From a virus: a stretch of DNA of 39,776 nucleotides. Below the pieces are notes generated by a model that did not search any database, was not told the DNA's origin, and saw only the letters and a list, made by a program, of their open reading frames with translations. The first letter of the stretch is position 1, and every line of letters begins with the position of its first letter. The stretch is taken from positions 1-39,776 of the IMG/VR virus record IMGVR_UViG_3300025598_000079; one strand, given 5' to 3'. The position numbers and the translations under genes were made by a program. Shown here one piece after another: positions 7,430-16,536 of the stretch.

Positions 7430-7654
7430 TTAATCCTTTAAATATTTTTTTAATTCTGTATAACCACCGATTAGTGTGTCATCGATGAAAATTTGTGGTA
7501 CAGTTCTTGCGTTAGGCACTGCTGTTAATAAGTCTTCTTTGGTATATCCATCTCCAATTTTTCTTTCTTCGTAAGGTATACCTTTCATCTCCATCAACGC
7601 TTTTGCTTGATCACAAAAACTACAAAAGTATTTGCTGTATATAACTGCTTTCAT
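7430..7654 (-). CDS. Glutaredoxin
   Basis: A 74-residue glutaredoxin with the redox pair Cys11 and Cys14 (CSFC), the cis-proline motif TVPQIF (51-56) and the glutathione-site GGYTEL (63-68). It would reduce the C-terminal disulfide of ribonucleotide reductase during deoxynucleotide synthesis. The nearby nrdB and nrdA genes support that role. Length is at the short end for the family but all core elements are present. The ATG is one base from the upstream stop. Confidence 0.93.
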   Translation of the reverse strand: MKAVIYSKYFCSFCDQAKALMEMKGIPYEERKIGDGYTKEDLLTAVPNARTVPQIFIDDTLIGGYTELKKYLKD

Positions 7655-8203
7655 TTATTTTTCCTTTCTAACTATTTTATATGTATCTTCAACACAATCA
7701 TATATCAATGATTCTTTAATAGACTGTGATATATCAAAACTTTTTGGCATTCCTGTACCATCGTCACCAGGATTATTTCGAGCTCTAGCCCCAGTTCCTC
7801 GAGTAGATGATGATATTTTTTTAATATCATAACCTTGTGTTTTAGAAAAATCTCTGATTTTACGTTGAATCCATTTCATTGCCACGTAGCCCATATCTGC
7901 TCCGCCTACATAAGATCCCAATGATGTATGAACTAAATTTTGGTGTTTAACATCATCAAACGGTTCAATGGTTCCGATAACTAAATCAGAGTTTTTTGAT
8001 GACAGAGAAAACGTTATTTGAATAATTTTTTTATTCGACGATTTTTCACTGACAGTAGCAGTATAAAATTTTTTATCGTATTCTCTGGCGGTGGTAGTAA
8101 ATGATATTGCTAATTCTTCTTCAGGATTAACGTATGATTCAAGTACAAGTACCGCCCCATTGTGCGCAAAAAAATATTTATTTTCTATCTCAAAAATCTT
8201 CAT
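7655..8203 (-). CDS. Hypothetical protein between nrdB and glutaredoxin
   Basis: A 182-residue protein starting MKIFEIENKYFF. That beginning resembles the M(K/R)(I/L)(F/H)E(I/L) start of two other products in this window (MKLFELATPK and MRIHEITKP). The first 100 residues are beta-rich and the end is charged (TRGTGARARNNPGDDG). It sits inside the nrd cluster but shows no reductase or redox motif. Not recognised. Confidence 0.6.
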   Translation of the reverse strand: MKIFEIENKYFFAHNGAVLVLESYVNPEEELAISFTTTAREYDKKFYTATVSEKSSNKKIIQITFSLSSKNSDLVIGTIEPFDDVKHQNLVHTSLGSYVGGADMGYVAMKWIQRKIRDFSKTQGYDIKKISSSTRGTGARARNNPGDDGTGMPKSFDISQSIKESLIYDCVEDTYKIVRKEK

Positions 8204-8240
8204 TGTACATTATATATCGTCGACAACAATGCTGGCAAAA

Positions 8241-9341
8241 TTATAAGTCAGGTAATTCTTCGTAGGCAATTGAATCTGACATCGCCCCAATAACATAATT
8301 GGTTGATTCTTGTTCTTGTAGTGCTACTTGTTTGTTGGCAATATTGGTATGCTTGGTAAACCAAGGAATAGGAGTGGCCTTTGGAGCAGGAAGTTGATAC
8401 TTGAGGCCAATATGCTTAAGCGCATCTGCGGCTGTGTAGTCAACAAAATCTTTAAGTATGTTGGCATTTAATCCAATCACTGGTCCACGTTTGAACAAGT
8501 AATCCGCCCAGTCTTTTTCTTCTCGTATAACTTCTGCGTACATGGCATAAACTTCGTGCTCGCATTCTCGTTTAGCTTGGGCAAATCTAACGTCTTCTTT
8601 TACCACTTGGTTAATCATCCAAGCTGTCCATTCTTTGTGTAACAGTTCGTCTTGTAGAATCAAACTAATGATGGCACCATTGCCAATGAAGATACGATTT
8701 TCCACCATTGCTAAACTGGTGGCAAATGACACCATAAAGCGCAATGCTTCTAATGCGTAACTGGCATTAAGTGCTAGCCATATGGCTTTGATATGCTCTG
8801 CTTCGTCAACTGTACCGTCCATTTCTTTCATACAATTAATTCTATGTAGTTTGTCGTAGTAACTGCCAACACTAGAAGCCATGCCAATGATTTCTTTAGT
8901 GTCGTGTATGGTATTAAATACATCCTTTGGAATGTTATAAATGTTACGAATAATATGACTATAGCTACGACTGTGAACATTTGTTTCGAAAAAACTCCAA
9001 TTGTACATCAGTGCTTCTAGCTCAGGGATACTACAGACTGGTGTAAAAATTTGACTGGGTCCACGCCCTTGAATACTGTCTAAAGCCGTTTGTCTCAATA
9101 GATTACTGGTGAAAATATGTCGAACAGTATCGCTTGATTCTTTAAAATCGTTGGCGTCTTTGGTAAGCGAAATTTCTTCTGGTACCCAAAAGAATCCTCT
9201 GGCTTCAGCTTCAAACTTGGTGAGTTTTTGATATTTTGCTTCTTCAAATCTTTGTACTGTTACTGGACCAGCAGGATCCAAAAACATCTTGCGATTTAAA
9301 TAATCTGTTTTTGTTGATAAATCATATTGTGCTTTACTCAT
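8241..9341 (-). CDS. nrdB: Ribonucleotide reductase class I, small (beta) subunit
   Basis: A 366-residue subunit that holds the di-iron centre and radical tyrosine. Candidate ligands are Asp88 (ALDSIQGR), Glu119 and His123 (FFETNVHSRSYSH), Glu198 (ALEAL), Glu232 and His235 (QDELLHKEW). The radical tyrosine is probably Tyr127. The Glu-His spacing in the first pair is ExxxH, one residue longer than the usual ExxH; I believe relatives in marine phages share this. The gene overlaps the 225-residue gene by eight bases and is transcribed with nrdA. Confidence 0.95.
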   Translation of the reverse strand: MSKAQYDLSTKTDYLNRKMFLDPAGPVTVQRFEEAKYQKLTKFEAEARGFFWVPEEISLTKDANDFKESSDTVRHIFTSNLLRQTALDSIQGRGPSQIFTPVCSIPELEALMYNWSFFETNVHSRSYSHIIRNIYNIPKDVFNTIHDTKEIIGMASSVGSYYDKLHRINCMKEMDGTVDEAEHIKAIWLALNASYALEALRFMVSFATSLAMVENRIFIGNGAIISLILQDELLHKEWTAWMINQVVKEDVRFAQAKRECEHEVYAMYAEVIREEKDWADYLFKRGPVIGLNANILKDFVDYTAADALKHIGLKYQLPAPKATPIPWFTKHTNIANKQVALQEQESTNYVIGAMSDSIAYEELPDL

Positions 9342-10011
9342 TTGTTTCCTTAATAATACTCAGAGAATCTAAAAATAATATTTGTCTTGTTGACATATTA
9401 TGACATAAACTTTTAATTCGTAAAAGTTCAAAATCATTCCACAATCCCATGCTTTCTTTTAACGTTTCTGATAAAACAAATCTTGTATTCTTGTTATTGT
9501 ATTTTTTATCATCTATTTCATTTGGATCTGTTAATCTATGACTCATTGCGGTGTGAGCGTCATATGCTTGTATTTGATAATTGTTGGCAATGAGTTTTTT
9601 CCAAATACCTGCTCCTTGATCACTAATTATGTCACCGCTAAAAATTAATGTTTTAAATATTTTTAACAAGTCTGAATAAAAATCAACAGCATTTATATTT
9701 ACTCCTTGCTTTTTTCCCACTAACTCAACTGAATATCCTTTATTGTATTTTTTTAGCTCTATGATAAATTCAGGGTTACCATTAATTTCTTGCCAGACAA
9801 TAACTTGACCGTCACTTATTGGCATGATAAATTTATTGGTATCATTTCCTAATTGTGTAATTTTATGTCCGGCTTTTTGATTTAATTGCAACACCATTAA
9901 CAAGTTTGAGTAAACATCAGGGCTTTTACCCGTTCTAACAGGCATTTCAAATAACCAATTTTCCACAAAACCCTGAGAAAATGACTTATCATTATTTTGT
10001 TTTTCGTTCAT
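9334..10011 (-). CDS. EMP-motif hypothetical protein between nrdA and nrdB
   Basis: A 225-residue protein of unknown function. Near the N-terminus is NWLFEMPVRTGKSP, followed by AGHKITQLGNDTNKF and later SGDIISDQGAGIWKKL. The same landmarks occur in the same order in the 218-residue protein between iscU and iscA (YLMEMPRQVSGG, AGKKPIDLGDNTFKI, SNDGFKIWSKI), so I infer distant paralogy. There is no HNH, GIY-YIG or other catalytic motif. The last residues overlap nrdB by eight bases. Confidence 0.65.
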   Translation of the reverse strand: MNEKQNNDKSFSQGFVENWLFEMPVRTGKSPDVYSNLLMVLQLNQKAGHKITQLGNDTNKFIMPISDGQVIVWQEINGNPEFIIELKKYNKGYSVELVGKKQGVNINAVDFYSDLLKIFKTLIFSGDIISDQGAGIWKKLIANNYQIQAYDAHTAMSHRLTDPNEIDDKKYNNKNTRFVLSETLKESMGLWNDFELLRIKSLCHNMSTRQILFLDSLSIIKETNE

Positions 10012-10019
10012 GTAATTCC

Positions 10020-12332
10020 TCAGAGTTTACACGACTCGCATGACTCTTCGTCATCGAAATCAATTGCCTCTAGCGGAGCTTCATCTTGTTGTTGCTTGCT
10101 ACCTGCTTTATTTAAAAGTGAATAATAAAAAGTCTTGATACCTAATTTGTGTGCTGTCATTAAATTCTTGGCAATCAATGTAACTGGCACTTTGCGGTCT
10201 GGGAAATGCTTGGGGTTATAAAAAGTGTTTACCGAAATGGCTTGGTCAACATAAGCGGCCAAAACTGCGGCGGTTTTTAAATAGCCTTCACAGTCTGTTT
10301 GATCCCACATAAGCTGGTATTTTGATTTTAACTTGTTGTATTCTGGTACCACTTGGATCAAGCTACCAGCCTTTGATTCTTTTACCGTAATCAAACTCAT
10401 TGGCATTTCAATTCCGTTGGTGGAATTGATTACCACGCTGGAACTTTCAACCGGAGCAATGGCCATCAGTGTGGCATTGCGAACTCCATAAGCTCGCATG
10501 TTGGCCCGCAGAGTTGTCCAATCAAGTTCTGGAGCAAAGTTTACCAAAGCATCGACACCTTTGGCTCGTAGTTCCCAAGGAAAAACGCCTTGTCCATATC
10601 GTGTTTTATCGCTGTCAACGCAACGTCCACGTTCTCGTGCTAGTTCAACATTGGCTTCTGTGAGATAATACGCTTGGTGCTCGATAAATGATTTTACTTC
10701 AGCAAGTGCTTCTGGCGAACCATACTTGAGACCTCGCTTGGCTAAAAAATAAGCAAGGTTGGTTACGCCGATACCCAAAGGGCGAATTTCATCGTTGGAC
10801 AATTTTGATTGTACTGATAAAAAATCTTGATAGTCAAGAATATTATTCAAGCTACGGTGCAGTATTCTACAAGCACGGCGCATGTCTTCAGGATTCCTAA
10901 AGCTTCCCCAATTTATCGAGCCCAAAGTACATAAAGCGATCCTCCCCTCTTCGTCGTCTAGACGTTTGAAAGATTTAGTTGGTAAAAGAATTTCGCAACA
11001 GAGATTGCTTTGATAAATGGTGTGATACTCGGTGTCAAACGGCCCTTGACGTTGTACATTGTCAATGTATACTAGGTAAATTCTACCAGTGTCTGTGCGT
11101 TCTTTTAGTATGCCACCTTTGAAGACTTCTTCGGCAGGCATTGTTTTTTTACGTAGGTCATTGCGGAGTTCGTATTTTATATACAGCTTTTCGAATTCGT
11201 CGCTGTTGCGGTAAAACGCTTCGTACAATTCAGGCACTTGATTTGGATCAAAGAAAGTGATGTTTTCTCGATTTTTAAATCTCTTCCAAAAGAATGCCGA
11301 CAACACCACCCCATAGTCCATGTGACGTACTCGTGTTTCGTCAGTACCTTGATTGTTTTTAAGTACTATTAAATCATCGAACTGATAATGCCATATTGGA
11401 TAAAACACAGTAGCAGAGGCATTGCGAATACCGCCTTGGCTACAACTGCGCAAATCGCCAAACCATTTTTTTAGGAATGGAATCATGCCAGTGTGCATGA
11501 CTTCGCCACCCCGTATAGGACTACCCAAGGGTCGCAGTCTACCTATTTCCAAACCAATGCCGGCTCTCTTGGCGGCATATTTTGCCATCATTTCACCAGA
11601 GGCAAATATACTATCGAGATCATCGTCTGACCTAATAAGAACACAACTGCTAAACTGACGAGTAGGAGTGCCAAGGCCAGCCAACACAGGTGTCGCAAGA
11701 GTGAATAATCCGTCACTGGCTGCTTGATAATACTCTTTGATAAAGCGGAGTCTTGCTTGATTAGGTTCTTCACGGTGGAAGATGGTGGCAGCAGCCACCA
11801 TGTAGCGTATTTGGGGAGTTTCATATATTTCCTTGGTAGCGCGATTACGCACTAAATATTTTTCGATTAACTGTTCAATGGCAGAATAAGAGTAAGTTTC
11901 ATCTTTTTCATGGTCCAGCATGGCATTCATGCGATTCCAATCGTCTTCCGAATACCACTCTAGCAATTCTGGTGTGTACAAGCCAACCGCTACATTTTTC
12001 TTGACGATTTCATAAATGTGCGGCACGGCGTAGGAACCATATACTGATTTACGAAGCATTGACAAGCGTTGCTTGCCAGCCACGTATTGGTAATTGATAT
12101 TGCCTACATCTGGATTGGCTTCAACGTCAATTAGGTCTACTATGGCTCGTAGTGTAATGCCATCAATTTCTTCAGTAGTAATTCCATCGTAAAAATTTAA
12201 TTGTGCGCTGATCTCAATCATCGATTGACTTACATCCGCTATTCCTTTACATATCTTTGCTACTTGTGCTTGCCATTTCTCGATTTGCAACGGTTCTTTT
12301 TTGCCGTTTCGTTTAACGATACTGATATTCAT
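10020..12332 (-). CDS. nrdA: Ribonucleotide reductase class I, large (alpha) subunit
   Basis: A 770-residue enzyme that reduces ribonucleoside diphosphates. An ATP-cone occupies about residues 1-90 (ISIVKRNGKKEPLQIEKW). Active-site cysteines are Cys230 (FSSCVL) and Cys468 (ALCTLGSIN). The radical loop is Asn443, Cys445, Glu447 (SNLCCEI). The C-terminal shuttle pair is Cys765/Cys768 (ESCESCKL). Length and motifs are complete, so it should be active. With nrdB and glutaredoxin it forms a deoxynucleotide supply operon. The 31-base gap to the upstream gene shows no strong promoter. Confidence 0.97.
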   Translation of the reverse strand: MNISIVKRNGKKEPLQIEKWQAQVAKICKGIADVSQSMIEISAQLNFYDGITTEEIDGITLRAIVDLIDVEANPDVGNINYQYVAGKQRLSMLRKSVYGSYAVPHIYEIVKKNVAVGLYTPELLEWYSEDDWNRMNAMLDHEKDETYSYSAIEQLIEKYLVRNRATKEIYETPQIRYMVAAATIFHREEPNQARLRFIKEYYQAASDGLFTLATPVLAGLGTPTRQFSSCVLIRSDDDLDSIFASGEMMAKYAAKRAGIGLEIGRLRPLGSPIRGGEVMHTGMIPFLKKWFGDLRSCSQGGIRNASATVFYPIWHYQFDDLIVLKNNQGTDETRVRHMDYGVVLSAFFWKRFKNRENITFFDPNQVPELYEAFYRNSDEFEKLYIKYELRNDLRKKTMPAEEVFKGGILKERTDTGRIYLVYIDNVQRQGPFDTEYHTIYQSNLCCEILLPTKSFKRLDDEEGRIALCTLGSINWGSFRNPEDMRRACRILHRSLNNILDYQDFLSVQSKLSNDEIRPLGIGVTNLAYFLAKRGLKYGSPEALAEVKSFIEHQAYYLTEANVELARERGRCVDSDKTRYGQGVFPWELRAKGVDALVNFAPELDWTTLRANMRAYGVRNATLMAIAPVESSSVVINSTNGIEMPMSLITVKESKAGSLIQVVPEYNKLKSKYQLMWDQTDCEGYLKTAAVLAAYVDQAISVNTFYNPKHFPDRKVPVTLIAKNLMTAHKLGIKTFYYSLLNKAGSKQQQDEAPLEAIDFDDEESCESCKL

Positions 12333-12363
12333 TTACTGCCTTTTTTATACTTATACTGCGAAT

Positions 12364-12789
12364 TTAATTATAACGTTGGTTTACTTCCGCTAGAGTAAAT
12401 TGACGTTGGATTTTTTCAATTTGTAGATTATTTACTATATTGTTATTTTCCCAATTCAATGTATATATTCCTTGATTGACTAATACTAAATTATATCCTT
12501 CTTCAGTCAAAACCAGCTCGGCCGACGTCAAATCTTTATGTTCCATCATACTTATAGTATACAGGATTCCGAGGCCGCGAGCAAGTTCACAATAAGTGTC
12601 ATCATTCAATAATTCCCAAGGATCTGGCCAAGTTTCGGCATCGTCCCAGTGTAGGTAGTACTGGCACCACGGGGCGGAAAACCACCAAGCATTGATGTCT
12701 GCTAGGGCTTGTTCTAATGGTAAATCTTTGCTTTGTATACGCAGGTTGGAAAAAGCCGCCAACCTATCGGTAAAATTACTGGGCCACAT
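12364..12789 (-). CDS. Conserved phage protein, WPDPW type
   Basis: A 141-residue product starting MWPSNFTDRLAAFSNLR. A TTG start seven codons upstream is also possible; neither has a clear ribosome binding site. The aromatic core INAWWFSAPWCQYYLHWDDA then TWPDPWELL, followed by CELARGLGILYT, matches from memory a family in T4-like phages with unknown function. It lies between tail fibre and nrdA on the same strand. Confidence 0.65.
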   Translation of the reverse strand: MWPSNFTDRLAAFSNLRIQSKDLPLEQALADINAWWFSAPWCQYYLHWDDAETWPDPWELLNDDTYCELARGLGILYTISMMEHKDLTSAELVLTEEGYNLVLVNQGIYTLNWENNNIVNNLQIEKIQRQFTLAEVNQRYN

Positions 12790-12822
12790 TATTTTTGATT
12801 TATTCTTCAATAGGAAAAGGCA

Positions 12823-14826
12823 TTATATACCGCCATCACCAGGATCAACGTAGCCGCACTGGGTACTATTTTCTTCTAGTAGCGTTTCAATCGGTGGTCC
12901 ATAACTCATGGTTTGTACTTGCCACAACTCGTAACCTGGTCTACATTCGGTGTATATACTAACTGGTTGCGGATAACATTGTGAACTATTTGTTTCTACC
13001 AATCTCTCTTGGGTTGAGTTATCACTCATATCGTCTGTTGCCCACAGGTCAGGTCCTACACAATGAGTGGTTGTTCTAATCACCGTCAGAGGTGGCGGAG
13101 TGTAACCACACTGGGCACTATTTGCTTCTATCAATCTCTCTTGCGTTGAGCCATCATTCATGTGATCTGTTGCCCACAAATCAGTTCCTACACAATGAGT
13201 GGTTGTACTAACCACTGTCGGAGCAGGTGGTGGTACATCACTTGGACCACCAGCGAAGTAGCTAACAGAATAATTCAGCACCGCATTGACTCCGGTACTG
13301 GGTGTGGTTGTGTAAGCGATGTCAGTGGCTGCGGTGTTGTTGACGGCGGGTGCGGCGGATAAGACAATTTTTAAATTAGCTGTTTCGCTGTAATCATCCA
13401 TGAAGTCAATAACAACACCATTGCTGGCTATCCAAAGAGTTCCGGTTCGGCAATCACTGCCTCTGTCTATACTGTAGTCTATTTTACATCTTTTGTTGGC
13501 AACTGTAAATAGTGACTGGCGAGTTTTGTTGTCAACCAACACAGCATGTACACCAGATGCTGATGTTTTGGTACCCATGCTTAGTTCTACACCGTTGGTA
13601 ATGGCAATGCTGGTGGTGCCTTGTAGATTTATTCTAGGAGCAGTTGCCGCTAGGTTATCTGGACGCTGAAACATGTCGCCAATGCTGACGTTGTTGTTGC
13701 CACCAATGCTGATGATGTTGGTTCCAGTTGAATTGGTAATACCTGCGAATAAATTACCCACGTCATAAAATACATTGTGTCCGCTGGCGTTGAGACTAAC
13801 AGCACCCATTAAAATGGCTTCGGCATAAATAACGTCAAACACATTGTTGGTGATGCGAACTCCAGTGGGTCCGCCGGCAATAGGAGCAGTTTGTCCTAAC
13901 GCTATACCACGAAATAGTGTGTGGAATTTTGAATTGTTTATGACAACACCACGAATATTTTGGTCAGTGTTGATGGCATACGCTAGATTTAAAAAACTAC
14001 AAGAATCAAACACAATGTCCTGCGTAGTGAGTGACAGTGCGGCACCAAAGTCAACCCCAACACAAGTAGCGGCTTCACTGGTAATGCTGGATGTGGTTTC
14101 TACCCCTTGAAATGTCACACCAACAAATCTACAAGTGTTGGCAGATTGAATCACAAACACCGGTTTAGTGCTATCTAAAGTCTGAAATGCCAAGTTCATC
14201 ACCGTGATGTTCACAGGCGGGTGAGCAGAATTGGCACCAATGTTGCCTTGAGTTTGCTGTAAGCTGTCAGCAGTTTCTGCCACACATGTGGCAGTAGTAC
14301 CATGATCCAGTTGAATAATTGAACTAATCTTGCCTTCACCGTAGAGCGTGGCATACGCAGGAATTTTAATGCTAGAAGTCACGCGATAAACACCCGCAGG
14401 AAAATACAGTGCCTTGCGTGTTTGAACGTTTGCCGCGCGACAGTAAATTTGGTATAACGCTAGATTAATGGCAACGGTGTCATCAGTTAGTCCATCACCT
14501 CGGGCTCCAAAGTCCTTTACGCTAACCCATTGATCTAGGCGATCTTGTAATCTCTCAGTGGTAGTGGTTCCGTTGACTCCGGTTTGTGGCGTATAACCAG
14601 CTGCCGCGCCTTTGTAGTTGTAGCCTTTGGCTAGGTTGAGAATGTCGCTGAATTCTGTTAAAACTTCAGTATTTCCTACAACTGGCGCACCTTCTGATAA
14701 TGCCCCGTTGCCAATGTAAAGCTGTCTTGTATCTGTACTCCAGCCTAATTCCGCACCGGCTAATTGGGGTAAATCTGTGTTTAAGCCTAATCGGTGGGTA
14801 ATCTGGGATATTTGTGTAATCGCCAC
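12823..14826 (-). CDS. Tail fibre / tailspike with beta-helix and three C-terminal Cys-paired repeats
   Basis: A 667-residue receptor-binding candidate. Residues 10-45 (LGLNTDLPQLAGAELGWSTD, then QLYIGNG) match the short fibre-attachment module also seen at the N-terminus of Mtd-type proteins. From about 100 (VSVKDFGARGDGLTDDT) to about 430 it is a right-handed parallel beta-helix of the pectate-lyase type. Residues 541-667 hold three repeats of 40-44 residues, each starting T(T/E)xC and ending with NS(A/S/T)QC. The start is GTG at 14826, preceded by AAGGAACGC. A late-promoter-like CTAAATAT is at 14850-14857. Confidence 0.85.
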   Translation of the reverse strand: MAITQISQITHRLGLNTDLPQLAGAELGWSTDTRQLYIGNGALSEGAPVVGNTEVLTEFSDILNLAKGYNYKGAAAGYTPQTGVNGTTTTERLQDRLDQWVSVKDFGARGDGLTDDTVAINLALYQIYCRAANVQTRKALYFPAGVYRVTSSIKIPAYATLYGEGKISSIIQLDHGTTATCVAETADSLQQTQGNIGANSAHPPVNITVMNLAFQTLDSTKPVFVIQSANTCRFVGVTFQGVETTSSITSEAATCVGVDFGAALSLTTQDIVFDSCSFLNLAYAINTDQNIRGVVINNSKFHTLFRGIALGQTAPIAGGPTGVRITNNVFDVIYAEAILMGAVSLNASGHNVFYDVGNLFAGITNSTGTNIISIGGNNNVSIGDMFQRPDNLAATAPRINLQGTTSIAITNGVELSMGTKTSASGVHAVLVDNKTRQSLFTVANKRCKIDYSIDRGSDCRTGTLWIASNGVVIDFMDDYSETANLKIVLSAAPAVNNTAATDIAYTTTPSTGVNAVLNYSVSYFAGGPSDVPPPAPTVVSTTTHCVGTDLWATDHMNDGSTQERLIEANSAQCGYTPPPLTVIRTTTHCVGPDLWATDDMSDNSTQERLVETNSSQCYPQPVSIYTECRPGYELWQVQTMSYGPPIETLLEENSTQCGYVDPGDGGI
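12838..13206 (-). repeat. Three tandem repeats in tail-fibre C-terminus
   Basis: Protein repeats begin near residues 541, 585 and 625. Copies 1 and 2 are close: TTTHCVG(T/P)DLWATD, then STQERL(I/V)E.NS.QC. Copy 3 has diverged (YTECRPGYELWQVQ...EENSTQCGY). Each repeat has two Cys about 28 residues apart, plausibly a disulfide or a metal site. Proline-rich linkers separate copies. Confidence 0.75.
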
Positions 14827-14849
14827 GTTGCGTTCCTTATAATTATACT

Positions 14850-14857
14850 ATATTTAG
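14850..14857 (-). promoter_or_regulatory. Probable T4-type late promoter for tail fibre
   Basis: CTAAATAT lies inside TCAGCTAAATATA, identical to the element at 1359-1366. Start of transcription about six bases downstream leaves an 18-base leader with AAGGAA before the GTG at 14826. Confidence 0.55.
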
Positions 14858-14876
14858 CTGAACCGTGACAGTGACT

Positions 14877-15257
14877 TTATACTTTTGATATTTTGGCTAA
14901 AAAATCTTCGGTATCTATTATGTTTCCCATTTCATAATTATACAGTAAATCTTGATTTAGCTTGATCCATGTTAAAATTTTACTCATGATTTTAGGGGTG
15001 ATCCAATCGGCTACTTGAGCAGGATCATAATCTAAACTGGGCATCATTATAGTAAAACTATCTTCTATCCTCATTTTATTTGGAATATTTGACACTTTAA
15101 CTCGTAGCCCGTGTGTCTTTGGAGCTTCGCCAACCCAAATAACGACATTTTCTATACCATGTCGGTTAGGGCCAACTCTTGCCATTTCATATAGTTGATC
15201 TTGCTGCCATTCTTCGTCAACCATGTTAATATATCGTCTAAGTTCTTCTGTGATCAT
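14877..15257 (-). CDS. Hypothetical protein
   Basis: A 126-residue protein. It includes LYEMARVGPNRHGIEN near the N-terminus and then NVVIWVGEAPKTHGLRVKVS, which resembles a small beta-sheet module followed by helices. The EMARVGP stretch resembles the EMP stretch in two other products here, but no further similarity is clear. The gap to the PD-(D/E)XK gene is four bases, so they are probably co-translated. Function unknown. Confidence 0.6.
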   Translation of the reverse strand: MITEELRRYINMVDEEWQQDQLYEMARVGPNRHGIENVVIWVGEAPKTHGLRVKVSNIPNKMRIEDSFTIMMPSLDYDPAQVADWITPKIMSKILTWIKLNQDLLYNYEMGNIIDTEDFLAKISKV

Positions 15258-15261
15258 AATG

Positions 15262-15975
15262 TTATGTCATCAAATAATATTCTTCAACTCTTTTCCACCA
15301 TTTTATTCTATACTGCTCGTATTCGTCACCTTCTAGAATAAATTCTTGATAAACTGGCGCGTCTAGTAAATTGCCCATGTCATCAGTTTTGGGTTTGACG
15401 CATATCAATATCACACCTTTACGAATATTTGTTCCGTACAATTCATTATGAGCTTCACTGTATGCGCATAGTTGTAAAAAGTAATCTTCGATGTATTCCC
15501 GCTTTTTTGTCTTGTTTGATTGTTTGTAATCTAATATTGCTTCCGCACCTAAATGTATACCAGCACCGTCTGTTGTGCCAGCATATATACCTGGATAATA
15601 TAATGGGCATTCGACTCCCCAAAATTCATCTACATTCTTGAGACCTTGTTCAATAACCACCTCTGCCATTTTGTGACTGGCCCAAGTGTAAGGGTTGGTG
15701 CCAGCAGGTTTTAGCTCACCGGTTAGTACATAATGCTCGAGGTAGCTGTGCATCCTCGTGCCCCTATTAGCCGCCTCTGTGGTGATTTTTTGTGCTTGCT
15801 CTACACCAACAGCTTGGCGCCATTTTTCTAGTGCGGCGCGTTTTTCTTCAGGTTGTGTAGCTGTCAGTATGGTTGTCACACTTGGCAATTTTTTGCCATC
15901 TGGTGTGTTATAAACTCTTTTACCGTTTAGAGTGGTTCTTGACAGGGGTTGATAGGGGAATTTTGGGTTGTACAT
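15262..15975 (-). CDS. PD-(D/E)XK nuclease, RecB/MGME1-like
   Basis: A 237-residue nuclease-fold protein. Motifs in order: RGTRMH (71-76), the Glu of GVECPLYY (122), Asp136 in YAGTTDGAG, DYK at 149-151 in AILDYKQS, and the Gln motif YFLQLCAY (165-172). These are the metal-binding and catalytic elements of RecB-like and MGME1-like exonucleases. Similar genes occur in many T4-like phages, where DNA processing or degradation is presumed. Its start overlaps the stop of the methyltransferase-like gene, so it is translated together with the methyltransferase genes. Confidence 0.85.
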   Translation of the reverse strand: MYNPKFPYQPLSRTTLNGKRVYNTPDGKKLPSVTTILTATQPEEKRAALEKWRQAVGVEQAQKITTEAANRGTRMHSYLEHYVLTGELKPAGTNPYTWASHKMAEVVIEQGLKNVDEFWGVECPLYYPGIYAGTTDGAGIHLGAEAILDYKQSNKTKKREYIEDYFLQLCAYSEAHNELYGTNIRKGVILICVKPKTDDMGNLLDAPVYQEFILEGDEYEQYRIKWWKRVEEYYLMT

Positions 15976-16514
15976 TATTCAATATCTATTAACCCGTTGG
16001 CTATCGTCTCAGTAAATTTGACTAAGGCTGGCTGTTTTTTCTTGATTTTTTTAGATTTTTTAACTGTAGCAGATCCTAAATTATCTAAACCAAAGGATTC
16101 TAATTTAATTTTTTCTTCTTGTTGTCTCAATTCTTCATCTGTAAAATCAGTTCCGTTAAAACTATAATCGTATGTTAAAGCATCATGACATACGATGTTG
16201 CGCTTTACTATATGTCTTAGGTCTTCCCTGCCACAAAGTAATCTGTTCTGACATTCAATCACATTATCAGGCATTATATCAACACCGTATGTAGTTGATA
16301 ATGCTTGTTCAAGCGTTGAGCCATTTTCCAATTTACGTATTACTACTTCCGATAAGAATTGTCCATCACCGCAACTTGGATCTAAAAAAGTTTTTGTTGG
16401 ATCTGTAAATTGTTCAATGGGTATTTGTTCTAGTATTTCTTGTACTAATTTAGTTGGTGTAAATACTTCGCCTGTTGCTTTGATACGATTCTTATCTCGT
16501 TCAACACCGCTCAT
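15975..16514 (-). CDS. Methyltransferase-like protein lacking the catalytic motif IV
   Basis: A 179-residue protein starting MSGVERDKNRIKATGEVFTP. The frame opens 14 codons earlier (16556), but the MSGVERD start fits the family better from memory. It has motif X (GEVFTPTKL) and motif I (TFLDPSCGDGQFL, 42-54), then a motif II/III region (YGVDIMPDN, NIVCHDAL). No NPPY/DPPY motif IV follows, and the end is Lys-rich. It should bind S-adenosylmethionine but may not methylate by itself. It may be a partner of the adjacent NPPY enzyme. From memory, similar short forms occur in other phages. Confidence 0.75.
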   Translation of the reverse strand: MSGVERDKNRIKATGEVFTPTKLVQEILEQIPIEQFTDPTKTFLDPSCGDGQFLSEVVIRKLENGSTLEQALSTTYGVDIMPDNVIECQNRLLCGREDLRHIVKRNIVCHDALTYDYSFNGTDFTDEELRQQEEKIKLESFGLDNLGSATVKKSKKIKKKQPALVKFTETIANGLIDIE

Positions 16515-16536
16515 ATATTCGCGATGTCTAAGGTGA

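Noticed and set aside
12333-12363. Promoter before nrdA (GTATAAGTATAAA)
   Set aside because: AT-rich -10-like sequence without a -35 at 16-18 bases; not convincing compared with the consensus promoters elsewhere.
12823-14826. Diversity-generating retroelement target in the tail fibre (Mtd-like N-terminus)
   Set aside because: No reverse transcriptase and no template repeat in the window. The Mtd-like part is the attachment module, not the variable C-type lectin domain, and the C-terminal repeats do not show adenine-specific variation.
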